This document shows, one piece after another, positions 34,298 through 45,997 of a DNA stretch of 64,000 bases. The first letter of the stretch is position 1; each line of letters opens with the position of its first letter. The translations under genes were made by a program, and so were the position numbers. This DNA is from Telmatactis stephensoni (Eukaryota > Cnidaria > Anthozoa > Actiniaria > Isophelliidae), in the NCBI GenBank assembly GCA_029948255.1, contig JALIZF010001940.1, positions 689,501 to 753,500 on the forward strand, read 5' to 3'. The notes below the pieces were generated by a model, which ran no database searches, was not told the origin of the DNA, and worked only from the letters and a program-made list of their open reading frames with translations.

Positions 34298-36677
34298 ATG
34301 ATGGTAGTGTCTCGTATTCTGGGAATTGTTTTGGCGTGTCTAGTAGGCTCTGTAAGGTCAGTGGTTTCAAAATGGACAGCTCTTATCATATAACTACTTT
34401 TGCTCACTTTTTGGGCCTCTTTTTTTTTGGCTGTACTTTAGATAAGGCGGCTTAAGTATACAAGGATTTATGAAGTTACTTATGAAGACCTATGAATATC
34501 CCTCATGTAATACTTAACTGGTCAGACTAGTTGGCTCACCAACTATTATTGATTATTATTATTATTACTACAGCTTTGCACAGAGATCTGACAATATCGG
34601 GTCTATATGTCAAACATTATGGAATGCTGACACCAATAGTCTCCGGTTCAACCAAGATTTCAGGATTAACTTGCAAAACAAGGTTTCATACAACAATTAC
34701 AACGACACGGCCAGCAGGAAGCTTTTTGCTAGGGTAGATGAGAGGAAACTCAGCGGACCAACATTTACAGCTTTTAAAGGTAAAGAGAGAGATTCGTTGA
34801 AAACATTTTGCTCAGTTTTGAACTCTGAAGCGGGAAGATGTTTGGTACTTTATTCGAGATACATCAAAGTACATCAAAATGCTTTCAACCAATCAGTGAG
34901 CACGTGAAATTCTGGACGTCAACTGTGCGTCTGTATTTTAATCAACATGCACACACACGGTCGTCGACCAATCAGAGCGCGCGTACTATGTCAACCGTAC
35001 GTCTGTATGTTGATCTTGCACGCGGTTCGTCGACCAATCAGAGCGCGCGTACTATGTCAACCGTACGTCTGTATGTTGATCTTGCACGCGGTTCTCGGAC
35101 CAATCAGCTCGCGCATAATATAACAGTTATCAAGAGTTATCTAAACCAGCGTTACCCTGAACTGGACAACTCTGTCAAAATTTTGACAATAAAAAATATG
35201 ACTGTTGAAACCTTGATGGCTAAAAATGATTGGCTAAAAGAAAATCATTAATTGATAAATACAACTGCATGTAGTAATTCAGTTTGTTTGTGTCTTAGCT
35301 TTACTCAACAACTACTATGTAGACACTGGTTACACCGAACACCAAACCTCAAATGAAAAGACTGAAAATAACCGATTCCTAACGGCCATCATGGCGACCA
35401 ACACAATGAAGGCACTGCATAACTACCTGCGTACTAAAGGCCTAGCACGCCGAACTGAGGTAACTTGAAGCATATAATAAAAAACCTCGACAAATTAAAC
35501 GAATAGTATTGTGGCAAAAATATGTTCTCGTCCCAGCGTCTTTAATTGTTTGTAAGTGAAGCATATGTGGGTGGCATGGTGCAAACTGTGTATGAACTTT
35601 TCTTCATGTTTCGGGGTATTTTTGAAAACAGCTTTGGCTTATTTGCGGTATAAATTTTTCTTGTAAATTTGCTGCTGTTTTTACTTCCAAAAAAATAGCA
35701 GGACAGCTATTTATAAAAATATCCATCTCTGACATAAACGGATCGAAATATGTACATTAAGACGACAATATTACACAACCAGCAATAAAAGAATGCAACG
35801 CAGCACGCGCGCGCGCGTTTTGGTAGTTCATTGGCGGGAAAATGGTTGGCCTCCGTCGTTGGCGGGAAAATAGTAGAACGATTAGTTAAAGGTCTTCTAA
35901 CAAAAGTGCTTTGTTTCAGTCGTCTTTTAAGTACGACCTAAAAGTTATGTGGTTGTACTTCTATAAACGTAAAGTTTATAGGGATTCTTCAGGCTTCGAA
36001 CATGTCTTTGTTGGAGAGCTTTCTAAAAAGAATGGCTACACTCGAGTGTCAGGATTCCATAGCTGGCTCCAGTTTTACTTGGAGGAGAAGAAAAATAATC
36101 TCGCAAACTATTACGGGTACTTCAAAATAAAGAAATCAACCGCAGTAAGTCAAACTAATTATATAAACAAGTTGACAATGGGCTTTTGCCTGACGCCTGA
36201 CCAAACGTGCGTGACCAATATATATTAGCTGCGTGACGGATATATGATATGATAACCTTTACAATACAATTTAAAGCTAAAATCTTGTGGGGCCGTGATT
36301 GGACTCAGGGTGGGTGGGGGTTGTTTGTGTGTATGGAGGCTTTTTATTTGTGTGTGTGTGTGGGGGGGGGGGGGGGGGGAGAGTAAGTTACAAAAAGCTG
36401 AATGAATATTACATCCCATGTTAAAGACTTACTTTATCCATTTCTTTTTCAGCCTACAGTCATTAAACTACGGCTATCATGGTATTACTACCAAAAACCG
36501 GTCACTAGCTTTTTCCTTGGTACCAGTCCCGAATTTGAAATGGCGCTCTACACGGTTTGCTTCAAATTGAGGCCAAACAAAAAGTGTAGCTGCAATATTA
36601 ACGGCCAGCGGATTACCATACAAACATACTCCATTCCAAGGACCAAATATATTGGGACAGCTTATGTTCTTTTGTAG
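34298..36677 (+). CDS. Secreted poly(U)-specific endoribonuclease, EndoU/XendoU family, 5 exons
   Basis: Exons 34298-34351, 34584-34779, 35299-35459, 35920-36144 and 36453-36677 all have AG/GT borders and join in phase to 861 nt (286 aa plus stop). Exon 1 is a signal peptide of about 18 residues. Family landmarks in order: LWNAD near residue 30, a TENNRFL block near residue 105, [10 protein letters not shown] with His165, [10 protein letters not shown] with His184, and a [15 protein letters not shown] block with Lys227. These three are the known XendoU-type catalytic set. EndoU enzymes cut RNA at uridylates, leaving 2',3'-cyclic phosphate; with a signal peptide the enzyme should enter the secretory pathway. 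The length is normal for a one-domain family member. The exon 1 donor is ambiguous (34351, or two codons further with a matching acceptor shift). Substrate and biological role here are not visible. Confidence 0.93.
34900..35120. repeat. 66 bp tandem repeat with CCAAT and GCGCGC motifs (EndoU intron 2)
   Basis: Two near-identical 66 bp units at 34965-35030 and 35031-35096, flanked by degenerate partial units. Each has GACCAATCAGAGCGCGCGTA and GTCTGTATGTTGATC. Because 66 is a multiple of three, an open frame of 137 codons (34838-35251) runs through with a 22-residue repeat. The same CCAAT/GCGCGC phrase appears inverted at 18698 and 19572, so I treat it as a dispersed repeat and not a coding region. 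Confidence 0.8.
36361..36379. repeat. Poly-G run
   Basis: About 18 G residues after a (GT)n stretch, in EndoU intron 4. Confidence 0.9.
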
Positions 36678-36884
36678 AGAGGAGCTCCCGGACCCTCCCC
36701 TCCCATACTAATAAGAAATCTGGACGCCTCAACAAAAAGTTCGATAGTTACAAATGATTGAAAGCAATAAATGTCACCTCAAAGTTATCGTCTTATTAGT
36801 GAATACTTAGTCTAGCTGTCCTTAACAGTGTGCCTGATAAGCATTATTCACTATTATAATATCATATGCCCGTGAATCTTGTGG

Positions 36885-37565
36885 CCTGGGCAAAAAGGCA
36901 AAGGCAATTTATTTTATTCCGAAGCTAGCGCGAGGAGTGGTTGCCCAATTATCCCGAACCAGGGGCTCATGTATAAAGTGTTCGAAGTATGCGCCCTTCA
37001 CCCCCTCTCTCCGACCATCAGTGCTCCGTTTTAAGGGTATTTAAAGCTAATTAGCCACTTTAGAAACGAGTGGAGAACTGGGAACGAGTTTTTAGAATTA
37101 ATCTAATTAAGAAATGAACCCCATCACAAGAAAGAGCATATCGTAAATATTGAGTTTCAGGATTTTGATAGGGTTTGGATTATTATCCAATGATTTGCAG
37201 GTATTTAAAAATTGCAAAAATTACAAAGAAATGTATGTTTACTAGGGACAGGTGTCCCTAGTAAACATACATTTCTTTGTAATTTTTACAGTTTTTGAAT
37301 GTCTGCAAATCATTTAATACTTATCCAAACTTTGTCAAAATCATGAAACTCAATATTTACAATATGCTCTTTCTTGTGATGGGGTTCATTTCTTAATTAG
37401 ATTAATTCTAAAAACTCGTTCCCAGTCTTCCACTCGTTTCTAAAGTGGCTAATTAAAGCTACACGGAAAGGAAAGAAGTCGAAACTAGGATGCGAGGTCA
37501 CTGGGAATCGAACTACCTCAGTCGCATCGAAGGCTGCGCACTAACCAACTATGTCATCCTTGCTC
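36885..37565 (-). mobile_element. SINE-like repeat, interrupted copy
   Basis: Inverted relative of the 14888-15140 repeat: the tRNA-like head lies at 37565-37480 (minus strand; B-box-like GGGGATTGAACTC region degraded to GGGAATCGAACTA on the plus strand). A body reaches into 36890-37010, and that part is shared with 16460-16560. A 396 bp palindrome is inserted at 37054-37449. Confidence 0.75.
37054..37449. mobile_element. 396 bp near-perfect palindrome inserted in the SINE
   Basis: Two arms of about 195 bp meet at about 37251 (TAGGGACAGGTGTCCCTA) with almost no loop. The outer ends are GCCACTTTAGAAACGAGTGG and its inverse. TAATTA flanks both sides. The uninterrupted SINE at about 15003-15020 has a single TAATTA at the same place, so the insertion and up to a 6 bp target duplication are directly readable. 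Because TAATTA is itself palindromic, a 0, 2 or 4 bp duplication with longer element ends fits equally well. Confidence 0.9.
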
Positions 37566-38274
37566 CTTAAGGATGGCACTAGCAAATCGAGCGATTTGAT
37601 TGGTTAGATCATTTCGAATGAGTGGGAATCGGTCACGGTAACTGCTGCATAACAATGTAATCGCAACTCAAAATTTTTTTGGATTTACTTTCCGTAATAT
37701 AATCGTGACCGTACCGTATAACCGTACAGCAAGTGGGTTTCTGACTAATGCAAAATCATCCCGAGATAATTATACCTCTAATAATGATACCCCTCACATG
37801 CATACCTTTTATAGAAAACTCTCCTCACTAGTTTTTCCCTATAATTCGTGAAATTCCGTATCCTTTTATACGTACTCTTATACTCCCAGCCCTCAAACAT
37901 ACTGCGTAGTAGTACCGAGTACAGTGGAACCAGGTTAATGCTGACACCTGGTTAATACTGACACCCGGTTAAGAGACCTTCAATTCTTCCCCGGCCGAAA
38001 AAATGCCTATAAAATTACCCGTTTAATACGAACACTCGGTAATTACGAGCCCTCTGTCTCCGCGTCCCCTTGGTGTTAGTATCAAACGAGTTTCACTCTA
38101 TAAAACAAAACTAAAGAACCTTTCCAGATTGGACTTATTGGGAGTCCTGTGGTTGTTAAACTCCGCGTAGTCCTGGGATATATTGCCGCTGACATATCTG
38201 GGTAGTGTCAGTTTTCTTCACTTCTTGATTGAGTCTTCGCGAATGTATGTTTTACACAAAATTCCTTGATAAAA
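37566..38274. other. Intergenic; upstream of myotrophin
   Basis: Contains short repeats of the form GGTTAATGCTGACACCTGG (three degenerate units at about 37930-37975) and an imperfect inverse phrase near 38070-38095, probably an old dispersed repeat. The myotrophin promoter should lie in the last few hundred bases; no TATA box is evident. Confidence 0.5.
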
Positions 38275-41200
38275 ATGGGTGATTCGAACATGGTAGATCA
38301 AATGCGATGGGCATCGCAAAATGGCGATATTGATAAAGTCAAAGAGCTCCTAGCTAAGGTAATTTGAATATTGTTTTTAAGATAAGTGATTGTACCGAAT
38401 ATTAGCTGGCCAAATTATCACATAGAACAATAAGCTTACAAATATTTTCGGTTTTATGGCTCGCTTCACTCCTTGTACAATAGTTCTAGCTGCTATTGAT
38501 GACACTTGCTTTGTAAACTGCATTGAGTTGTTACAGAAAGCCTTGTTTTGTAGCTTTTGGGCAAACAGATTTGGCTCGATTTGCATGTTAGCGGATTTGC
38601 AGCCTTGATCGGTGTTATTTGATGCCAGCTACAATGTAGACAGCTTGCTAGTTAAATAAGCATAGACCAATATTTACGAATTATGCTTCTCGGCCTCTCG
38701 AATTGATTCTTTATTGTAGTACTTTTCCAGCGTAATTCCCACCCAAAAAATCTTCAAAATTGCATTTGAATTTTTCTAGGAAGATAAAAAATGGAAATGT
38801 GGAGCTTAAACTTGAGATTGTCGTTTTCAAAGGAAATTCTGTTTATATATTTTTTATTATCATAGTAGGTTTTCATTATTAGACAATATTTGCTTCTTTA
38901 ACGAGGTAATTATGGTGCAAGTTATGTTCCTGAGCAAAATGTTTTAAAGTAACTAACTATTCGTTTTCAAAGGAAATTCTGTTTAAATATATTTTTTATT
39001 ATCATAGTAGGTTTTCATTATTAGACAATATTTGCTTCTTTAACGAGGTAATTATGGTGCAAGTTATGTTCCTGAGCAAAATGTTTTAAAGTAACTATCA
39101 GGGAATAAAGAAAATACTAGCCATTCAGTAAATATATATAAAGTAAAGCATACTAGTATTCACTCGAACCTTTACTTTGTGTATATAATGGTCCTTTGCG
39201 AACAGAGCTCAGCACACATTACATGCTACGACCATGTTACTATAGTTATTAATAGTTTTTGAGCCATAAATATATTAATTAAAGAAAATACTAACTAGCC
39301 ATTCAGTAATATATATATATAAGTAACAGGGGCAGATTTAGGGGAGGGGTGCAGGGGGTGTTCACCCCCTCCTGAGATGACTCTGAGTCCTTTCTTCTCA
39401 ACATTTTTCCAAAATATCCTCTCGGCAGTTTCCAATTTATATGATGGTTCACCCCCTCCTGAAGATGGTGCACCCCCCCTCCTGAAGATAATCCTGGATC
39501 CGCCCCTGAGTAAAGCGTACCAGTATTCTCTCGAATCTTTACTTTTGTATATATATATGTCATTGAGGATGATTCAATCAGTAACAATATTGTCCATTTT
39601 CTCTAGGGTGTTCAAGTCAATCTCGATCTTGGAAAACAAAGAACACCACTTCATGTCGCAGCAGACTATGGACAAACAGAAGTATTAGAATTGTTGCTGG
39701 CAAAAGGAGCAAATATCAATGTGAGTACAGTAGCATCTGGAACCTCCTTATTCTCCCCCCTGAATATAAATACAGCAAATTGTTGACGTAGGCTGTTGTA
39801 GGGTAGACATCCATTGGTAAGATAGACATCCCTGTAAGGTTGACATCCCTACAAGGCAGAAACTCCTATAAGATACATGTAGGCACCCCTGTAAGCCAGA
39901 CCCCTTTAATGTAGACAAGCCTGTAAGGTAGACACCCCTGTAAGGTAGACACCCCTGTATGGTAGACAACCCTGTAAGGTAGACACCCATGTAAGGTAGA
40001 CACCCCTGTATGGTAGACACCCCTGTAAGGTAGACACCTAGTTGCAAGTTGGATTGTTACTATAAATGGATTAAACAGCATACAGTATTTCCGTTGCTGT
40101 AAATTAGTGCAATACTTTATTCATTGTATCAATGAATTGAAAGATGCATCATTGACGTACATGTTGTAATGTATCATTGTTAAAATATACATATTAAACA
40201 TTTGGAATTGTCATGGCATCTTGCCGAGTATTCCACACATGTATATTTGGAGGGGCTGCTTAAAACAGACACCCGACAGATAATATGGACACTTTGTTTG
40301 TTTGTTCCATCCTTATGCTTGGTTTGCAATCATTCCCAGGAGAGTGAATTGAACAAAAGCTCCACCACTAGTCACTTAGTCTCAGTCATACATTTTCTGT
40401 AAAATTTCACACTTTGAAAAATTCATGAATATCTCTGCAGATTTTCATTTGAACTTTCTAAATTTTTGCACAGTTACAAAGTGAAACATGCTTTTTAGTA
40501 TTTTAGGGATCATTAATTACATCTTAGATTAAAAAAAATTATAGAGTGCATTTCATATGTCTGTGAAATAAGATCAAAGTTATTTGTGCTTATTTAGTTG
40601 CTATTTAGTCACTAGCATTGAACCAGAACTTTCTTGAAATAGCAATACACTAGAGACATCAAATACACAAGAGAATTGAGACAAATGACTTTGCATAATA
40701 GCTTTTAATTACTTTATTACTTCAAATGAGCCTTCATTGTTTCTTTCAATGAAGGTTCATTTGAAGTAGAGTGCTTACAATATATCCATGAAAACCTTTG
40801 TAAGAAATTGCACAAATTTGCACAATTTTGTCACTAGACTATTTAGTGTTAAGAAGTAAGCGAGCCGTGAAGGTACCTCTTGCACGTGCAAATGTACAAG
40901 AGCAACAAGTTTGTCAGGTCTAGTACTAGGCTAGACTAAGTCGTGAAGCAAGTCATGGATGCATCTAGTTACTTTCAAGAGCGTATCACTTTTGGTTAGT
41001 TTTGTTAATGTCCTTGCGTTTGACTCATCTCTTGTCTCTGTTGTCATTGTTGTATTTTTGCAGTGTTTGACTCATTTTGTTTGGAAGAAAGCGGGATTTG
41101 TGAATAAAGCTATAAGGGTGCGTTTGACTCGTTTCTTGTGTCTGTTGTCGTTATTTTAATTCAGCTGTGTTTGACTCGTTTCTTGTGGAAGAAAGTTGGA

Positions 41201-43415
41201 ATTATTAAATTAAGCTAAGGATACGTTGAGCCATTTCTGGTGTGTGTTGTCGTTACCTTAATTTAGCTGTGTTTGACTCGTTTCTTGTGGAAGAAAGCGG
41301 GAATTATTAATAAAGTTAAGGGTGTGTTGAGCCATTTCTGGTGTCTGTTGTTGTGACTTACATTTAGCTGTGTTTGACTCGTTTCTTTTGGGAGAAACAG
41401 CGGGATTTTATGAATAAAGCTAAGGGTGCGTTGAGCCATTTTTGATGTTTATTGTCATTCTTACAATTCGCTTATTTCTAAGTTTTGTAATTTGTACTAA
41501 ATTGCACAATTTTGTTTGCAAAGTTTTTCACGGATATATTATATTGTAAGCACTCTAATAAAGTAATTAAAAGCTATTATGCAAAGTGATTTGTCTCAAT
41601 TCTCTTGTGTATTTGATGTCTCCAGTGTATTGCTATTATAAGAAAGTTCTGGTTCAATGGTAGTAACTAAATAACAACTAAATAGCAACTAAATAGGCAC
41701 AAATAACTTGACCTTATTTCACAGACATATGAAATGCACTCTAATGAGCAGTGGCCATTTTGGAGAAAGGCCTATATATATTGAGTTCTGCTAGTATTAT
41801 CTCACAGGCTAAAGATTCACATGGAATAACTGCCCTTTTGTCCACAATATGGGAAAACCATATTTCAAGTGCAAAGTTGCTTTTAGAAAAGGTTTGTAAA
41901 ATGGTTGATACTTAGGTTGATTTTTTGTGGCCATGGACTGATCGGCAAGTGGGACTGATATCTTAAAAGTTCAAATAGGGTTTCACGAGGGTGGTTGTTG
42001 AGGGGAGCTGGTTGCTTATTAGAATGTTTCAATACAGAGTTTGAGTGTATAAGAGTTCAAATGGGGTTTCTTGAGGGTGGTTGTTGAGGGGAGCTGGTTG
42101 CTTATTAGAATGTTTCAATACAGAGTTTAAGTGCATAAGAGTTCAAATGGGGTTTCATGAGGGTGGTTGTTGAGGGGAGGTGGTTGCTTATTAGAATGTC
42201 TCAATACAGAGTTTGAGTGTATAAGGCCCAGTTCAGACGTCGAACTTTTGCCGCGTCGAATCTAATAGTGGCATTTTGTAGATGAGAAGTGCAGCTTCTG
42301 AACCAAATGAATTTGACAAATTTGATTCAAACTGAAGTTTTCAATTTAATACTTAATCAAATCTGTCAAATACAATAGGTTCAGACGCCGCACTTCTCAT
42401 TTACAAAATGCAACTATTAGATTCGACACGGCAAAAGTTCGACGTCTGAACTTGGCCTAAGAGTTCAAATGGGGTTTCATGATGGTGGTTGTTCATTAAT
42501 AAGAAATTAATAATTATTTTGTAGGGGGCAAACCCAAATGATCATGCACCCGATGGAAAATCTTATTTTGAGGCTGCTGAGAGTGATGAAACTAGAAAAC
42601 TGCTCAAGGAATGTGGAGCCAAGGTATCAAATAATGAAGTCATATTTTAATAAATTTACAATAACAACACACGCTTTACACATCATTTCAGGGTAAGGTC
42701 GCACTGTCTCAGAAGATGCCATCCAATTGGTTTATTATCCTAGAATCCAAGCAAAAGAAATATAACAACTGGCAATAATAACAATAGATTCTTTTGTTGC
42801 CACGAACTCATGGGAAAAGATGTTCTGAGAAAGTGAAGCTTTACTGATATTTCACATTCAATTATTCTAGCTACACAATAATTACATTTTCGTTAAATCT
42901 GATTGGTGGAGAGACTGTCCGATATAAGCATTTTATAGTACTTTTAGTATTTGGATAGTTGTGATTGGACAGTTGCAAGAGGCCATTGAGTTCAAACACT
43001 CTCCTTGATAATTTTCACTAATTTTTCTTACCAAAACATGTCTTTGCTTTTGGTCATTTTACTGGTTAGTTTATTGCATGATAGAGTACAAAGACTAAAA
43101 GTGTGCAACATAAATAGTACTCTATGATGCTAAATTATGCTAATTTTATTGTTAATTTCTATAATTGTTTAATTAGTGCAATTTAGAGAGTGCAAAGTAT
43201 TGTAGTATGTTTTTAGTGTTTGTACTCTAACTTTTTTCTTTGAAACTATAATAATTGACAGAGATTAATTGGTAATAAACAGTTAGTTAAGTTTATCACA
43301 TACATGTATGATAACAGACCAAATTACCATTGATAATCACACTACTTTTTACTAAATTTCCTGTCTTTAAAGTGAACATTCTAATTAATATGATCTTTTT
43401 TTATTGCAGGAATAG
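38275..43415 (+). CDS. MTPN: Myotrophin (V-1) homologue, four ankyrin-type exons plus a tiny last exon
   Basis: Exons 38275-38358, 39607-39720, 41808-41891, 42525-42623 and 43410-43415, all with AG/GT borders and phase 0, give 128 aa plus stop. Each main exon is about one ankyrin repeat. Residues 11-28 match the first half-repeat ([18 protein letters not shown]), then [10 protein letters not shown], an [10 protein letters not shown] turn, and a terminal capping repeat with KSYFEAAES. The order, the number of repeats and the overall size (vertebrate myotrophin is 118 aa) identify myotrophin. Myotrophin binds and sequesters actin capping protein in the cytosol. The last exon is only GAA TAG; if the exon 4 donor is not used, the frame continues for nine codons to a stop. 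AATAAA-type signals follow at about 43428-43490. Introns 1 to 3 contain several mobile elements and minisatellites. Confidence 0.92.
38821..39098. repeat. 140 bp tandem duplication in MTPN intron 1
   Basis: Two nearly identical units, 38821-38960 and 38961-39098, each starting TCGTTTTCAAAGGAAATTCT. High identity suggests a recent event. Confidence 0.93.
39327..39508. mobile_element. 182 bp MITE with AGTAA target duplication
   Basis: Ends CAGGGGCAGATTTAGG and its imperfect inverse (CCTGGATCCGCCCCTG). AGTAA stands on both sides (39322-39326 and 39509-39513). The flanking DNA is a duplicate of 39107-39190, where the site is empty (ATATAAAGTAAAGC). A partial relative lies at 47110-47240. It ends 98 bp before MTPN exon 2. 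Confidence 0.85.
39795..40040. repeat. Minisatellite, 17 bp unit GTAAGGTAGACACCCCT
   Basis: About 13 tandem, increasingly perfect units in MTPN intron 2. The Gly/Leu/Tyr-rich minus-strand frames are repeat translations. Confidence 0.93.
40542..41743. mobile_element. 1.2 kb foldback element with long arms and an internal minisatellite
   Basis: The outer arms (about 40542-40840 and 41470-41743) are inverse copies: TAGAGTGCATTTCATATGTC at the left and its inverse at the right, with TTGAACCAGAACTTTCTT and ACACAAGAGAATTGAGACAA also shared. The left arm carries a small secondary hairpin at 40727-40773. The interior (about 40960-41460) has about five copies of a 100 bp unit with GTGTTTGACTCGTTTCTTGTG. 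No transposase is present. It ends 64 bp before MTPN exon 3. Confidence 0.87.
41965..42224. repeat. Tandem repeat, about 88 bp unit, three copies
   Basis: Units contain GAGGGTGGTTGTTGAGGGGA and TTAGAATGTTTCAATACAGA. A fourth partial unit resumes at 42461 after an inserted MITE. Confidence 0.9.
42225..42457. mobile_element. 233 bp MITE (PIF/Harbinger-like), copy B, inside the tandem repeat
   Basis: Same family and length as 21305-21537, in the opposite orientation. Ends GGCCCAGTTCAGACGTCGAA and its inverse. TAA stands at 42222-42224 and 42458-42460. The neighbouring repeat units show the empty site GTATAAGAGTTCAAATGGGG, which confirms a three-base TAA duplication. Confidence 0.92.
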
Positions 43416-43852
43416 ATGTATTAACCAAATAAATAATTAGATATATAAATGTGTGTTTTGTAGTAATAAAGAATCAATAAATAAAATGAAAGTTTTACAC
43501 AACACATGATTATCTCAAGCTCTATCTATTGAGATTTTTTCCTTTGAAAGCAGCTGGATTAACATTCTACCTGTATTTTATACATAACTGTTTCTTTAAT
43601 TAGCTGTCTGCCAGTGTAATTGATCTTGAAGACACCAGTACTAAAACAGACTATAAGATCCTGACAGTAAGACAGGTGATCCTGCGTGAGATTTCATTGG
43701 TCTGCTATCTTTCAAGTAGTGCATGTATACTGGCATTATGATGATTTTTTATGAACTAGATAAAATGTGATAATTTTATAAAAATATGATGCAATCTTAG
43801 GATTTTTGAATTTATCGACCTATAGATTATAGACATATATACAAATACTGTA

Positions 43853-43990
43853 GAACCGTTTTAGAGTGTGAAAGGTACACTGTGCAGTGACCATAGAGCC
43901 TCTGTTGCAGACGTCTTTTGTAGTTTGCTGAAGAGCTCCTTTTTGGTGAACTACAAAAGACTGTGTGCAATGGAGGCTAGTGACCATGTC
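43853..43990. repeat. Imperfect hairpin repeat
   Basis: GCAGTGACCATAGAGCCTC...CTTTTGTAGTTTGC pairs with GAACTACAAAAGAC...GGAGGCTAGTGACCATG. Confidence 0.65.
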
Positions 43991-45997
43991 AATGCCATGA
44001 AAACATTCTAAATTTCTGGCGTAAATACACTGTTCTTTCACAGTCACGCAAAAGCTGCTTTAAAGACAATTTTGTATGACTGGAGCAACGGCACAGTCAC
44101 TGTGCATATGGTGTGGTTATGGCAGGAACTCAGTGGAATGTTTCGATATAGACATAATTTGGCTTTGACATGGTCACTGTGTTGCATGGTAAGTTTCCCA
44201 CTCATATGAAAACGACTGTACATGTATGTGGTAATACTGTATTCTTTAACTAAATTAATGTTAATTCTTTTTACATAATAAACTAGACGCAGTCATTCTT
44301 TTTGTGTCATTACTATGGAAACCATCACCATAGAAACCACCAACCTATTAAAAATGAACACTTGTAATTATGGTAACCATGATAAGGTTAAACATTAATC
44401 ATAAATTAATGTATTAGTGCTTGATACCATGACTACCAGTCCTGTCACCATGACAACTCGTTACCATAGTAACTGTTACCATAGTCAATACTTGGGGTAA
44501 CCTTGTCTTTCACTCATTATTTCTTATGAAGTCCTAATCAGTTGTCTATCGTTCTACTTTGCTTTTATAGTGATTCCTAAAAGTGTGGAAAAAAAGATTC
44601 TATTATAAAACCAGAACCAGAAACAAGAAATTAAACTTGGTTCACACTAGATATGCAAGCATAAAGTGCAACCAACATACACAAACTCAGTGCTACATTA
44701 TCTCACAGGTGTAAGAGAAGACAAGCAATGCTAATGAGCAGTACATTACTGAGTATGTGTATGTTGCTTGTTCTAAGACTCGGTGCTGCATTTATTGCAA
44801 AGATGCGAGATAAGACAAGCACTGCTAATAAGCAGTACATTACTGAGTCTGTGTATGTTGCTTATTCTAAGACTCAGTGCTGCATTTATCTCATACAGTA
44901 GGTATGTAGGTGTGAGAAAAGACAAGCACTGCTAATGAGCAGTACACTACTGAGTCTATATGCTGCTTGTGCTTAAATGCCTGCATAGCTAGTATGATGC
45001 AAGATGCAGCAGCTATTTCCTCCCATTAAGCCACAATTCCTCTTGCCAAGGAGACTAAATACATGATTATGAAACAATTAATCAAACATAGTAAAAAATA
45101 TGTAATCAAAGACATAGGTTGGAAAACAATGTAAGTACTCTCTGATCAAAGTATACATTCTCCACAAAAAATCGTTTGTTTTCAAAGGAGAATTCAGTAT
45201 TTGATCAGAGATGACATGCTATTTTGTAAGGACCTCTTGAAATGCTAACAGAGGAAGCCCATCTACAGGTACTTACATCATCTTGTGGTTCTCCTAATTT
45301 CTGCTTTAGCTTCCTGTACCAGTTTGGTGGCTCAGATTTTGTCTGTGATAATGTCATCATGATTATCACCAACATTGTTATTATTATTAATTATCGATTT
45401 TATCATCATTGTCATCACTCATCATCATTATCATCAAACATCACAACTATAATATCTAACTGTTATCAATGCTGTTGACAACATTTCCAATCATAATCAT
45501 TATCTCCACCAGGGCATGTTCAACTACAAAATATTCAAATATTCAAAAATGACTTTGGAAAGAAAGTTTGGAAACAACAACATATATTACAAAATTTCAA
45601 AATAGCAAAGGAATTAATAACTGCTATTAGTAAGAAATTAAAAGTAAATGCTTTGTTTATGGTGGAAGAGCACTTAGCTATCCAGCTAGTTTCCAGGCAC
45701 TTCACTGAAATAATCACAACTAAATATTACATGCAAATGAAACATAAAGAGTTTAAGAAACCCAACTGACAAGGAGGCAAACCAGCTGGCTATAGCTATT
45801 TACAAGCATGGTCAAGAAACTGAATTTGAACATAGTGAACCCAGAACAAATACAGTCTCAGCTAGTGGCCAGAGTGGGACTCTGCAATCTCAGGGCCACC
45901 AGATTCTGAGACCGATGCTCTGACCACTCCACCATATGCTGCCTCGTCAGCTATGATTTGTGAGTTTCCTACATGTACATGTACCTCAAAGGCTAAA

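Noticed and set aside
39748..40081. Gly/Tyr/Leu repeat protein on the minus strand
   Set aside because: Translation of the 17 bp minisatellite in two phases.
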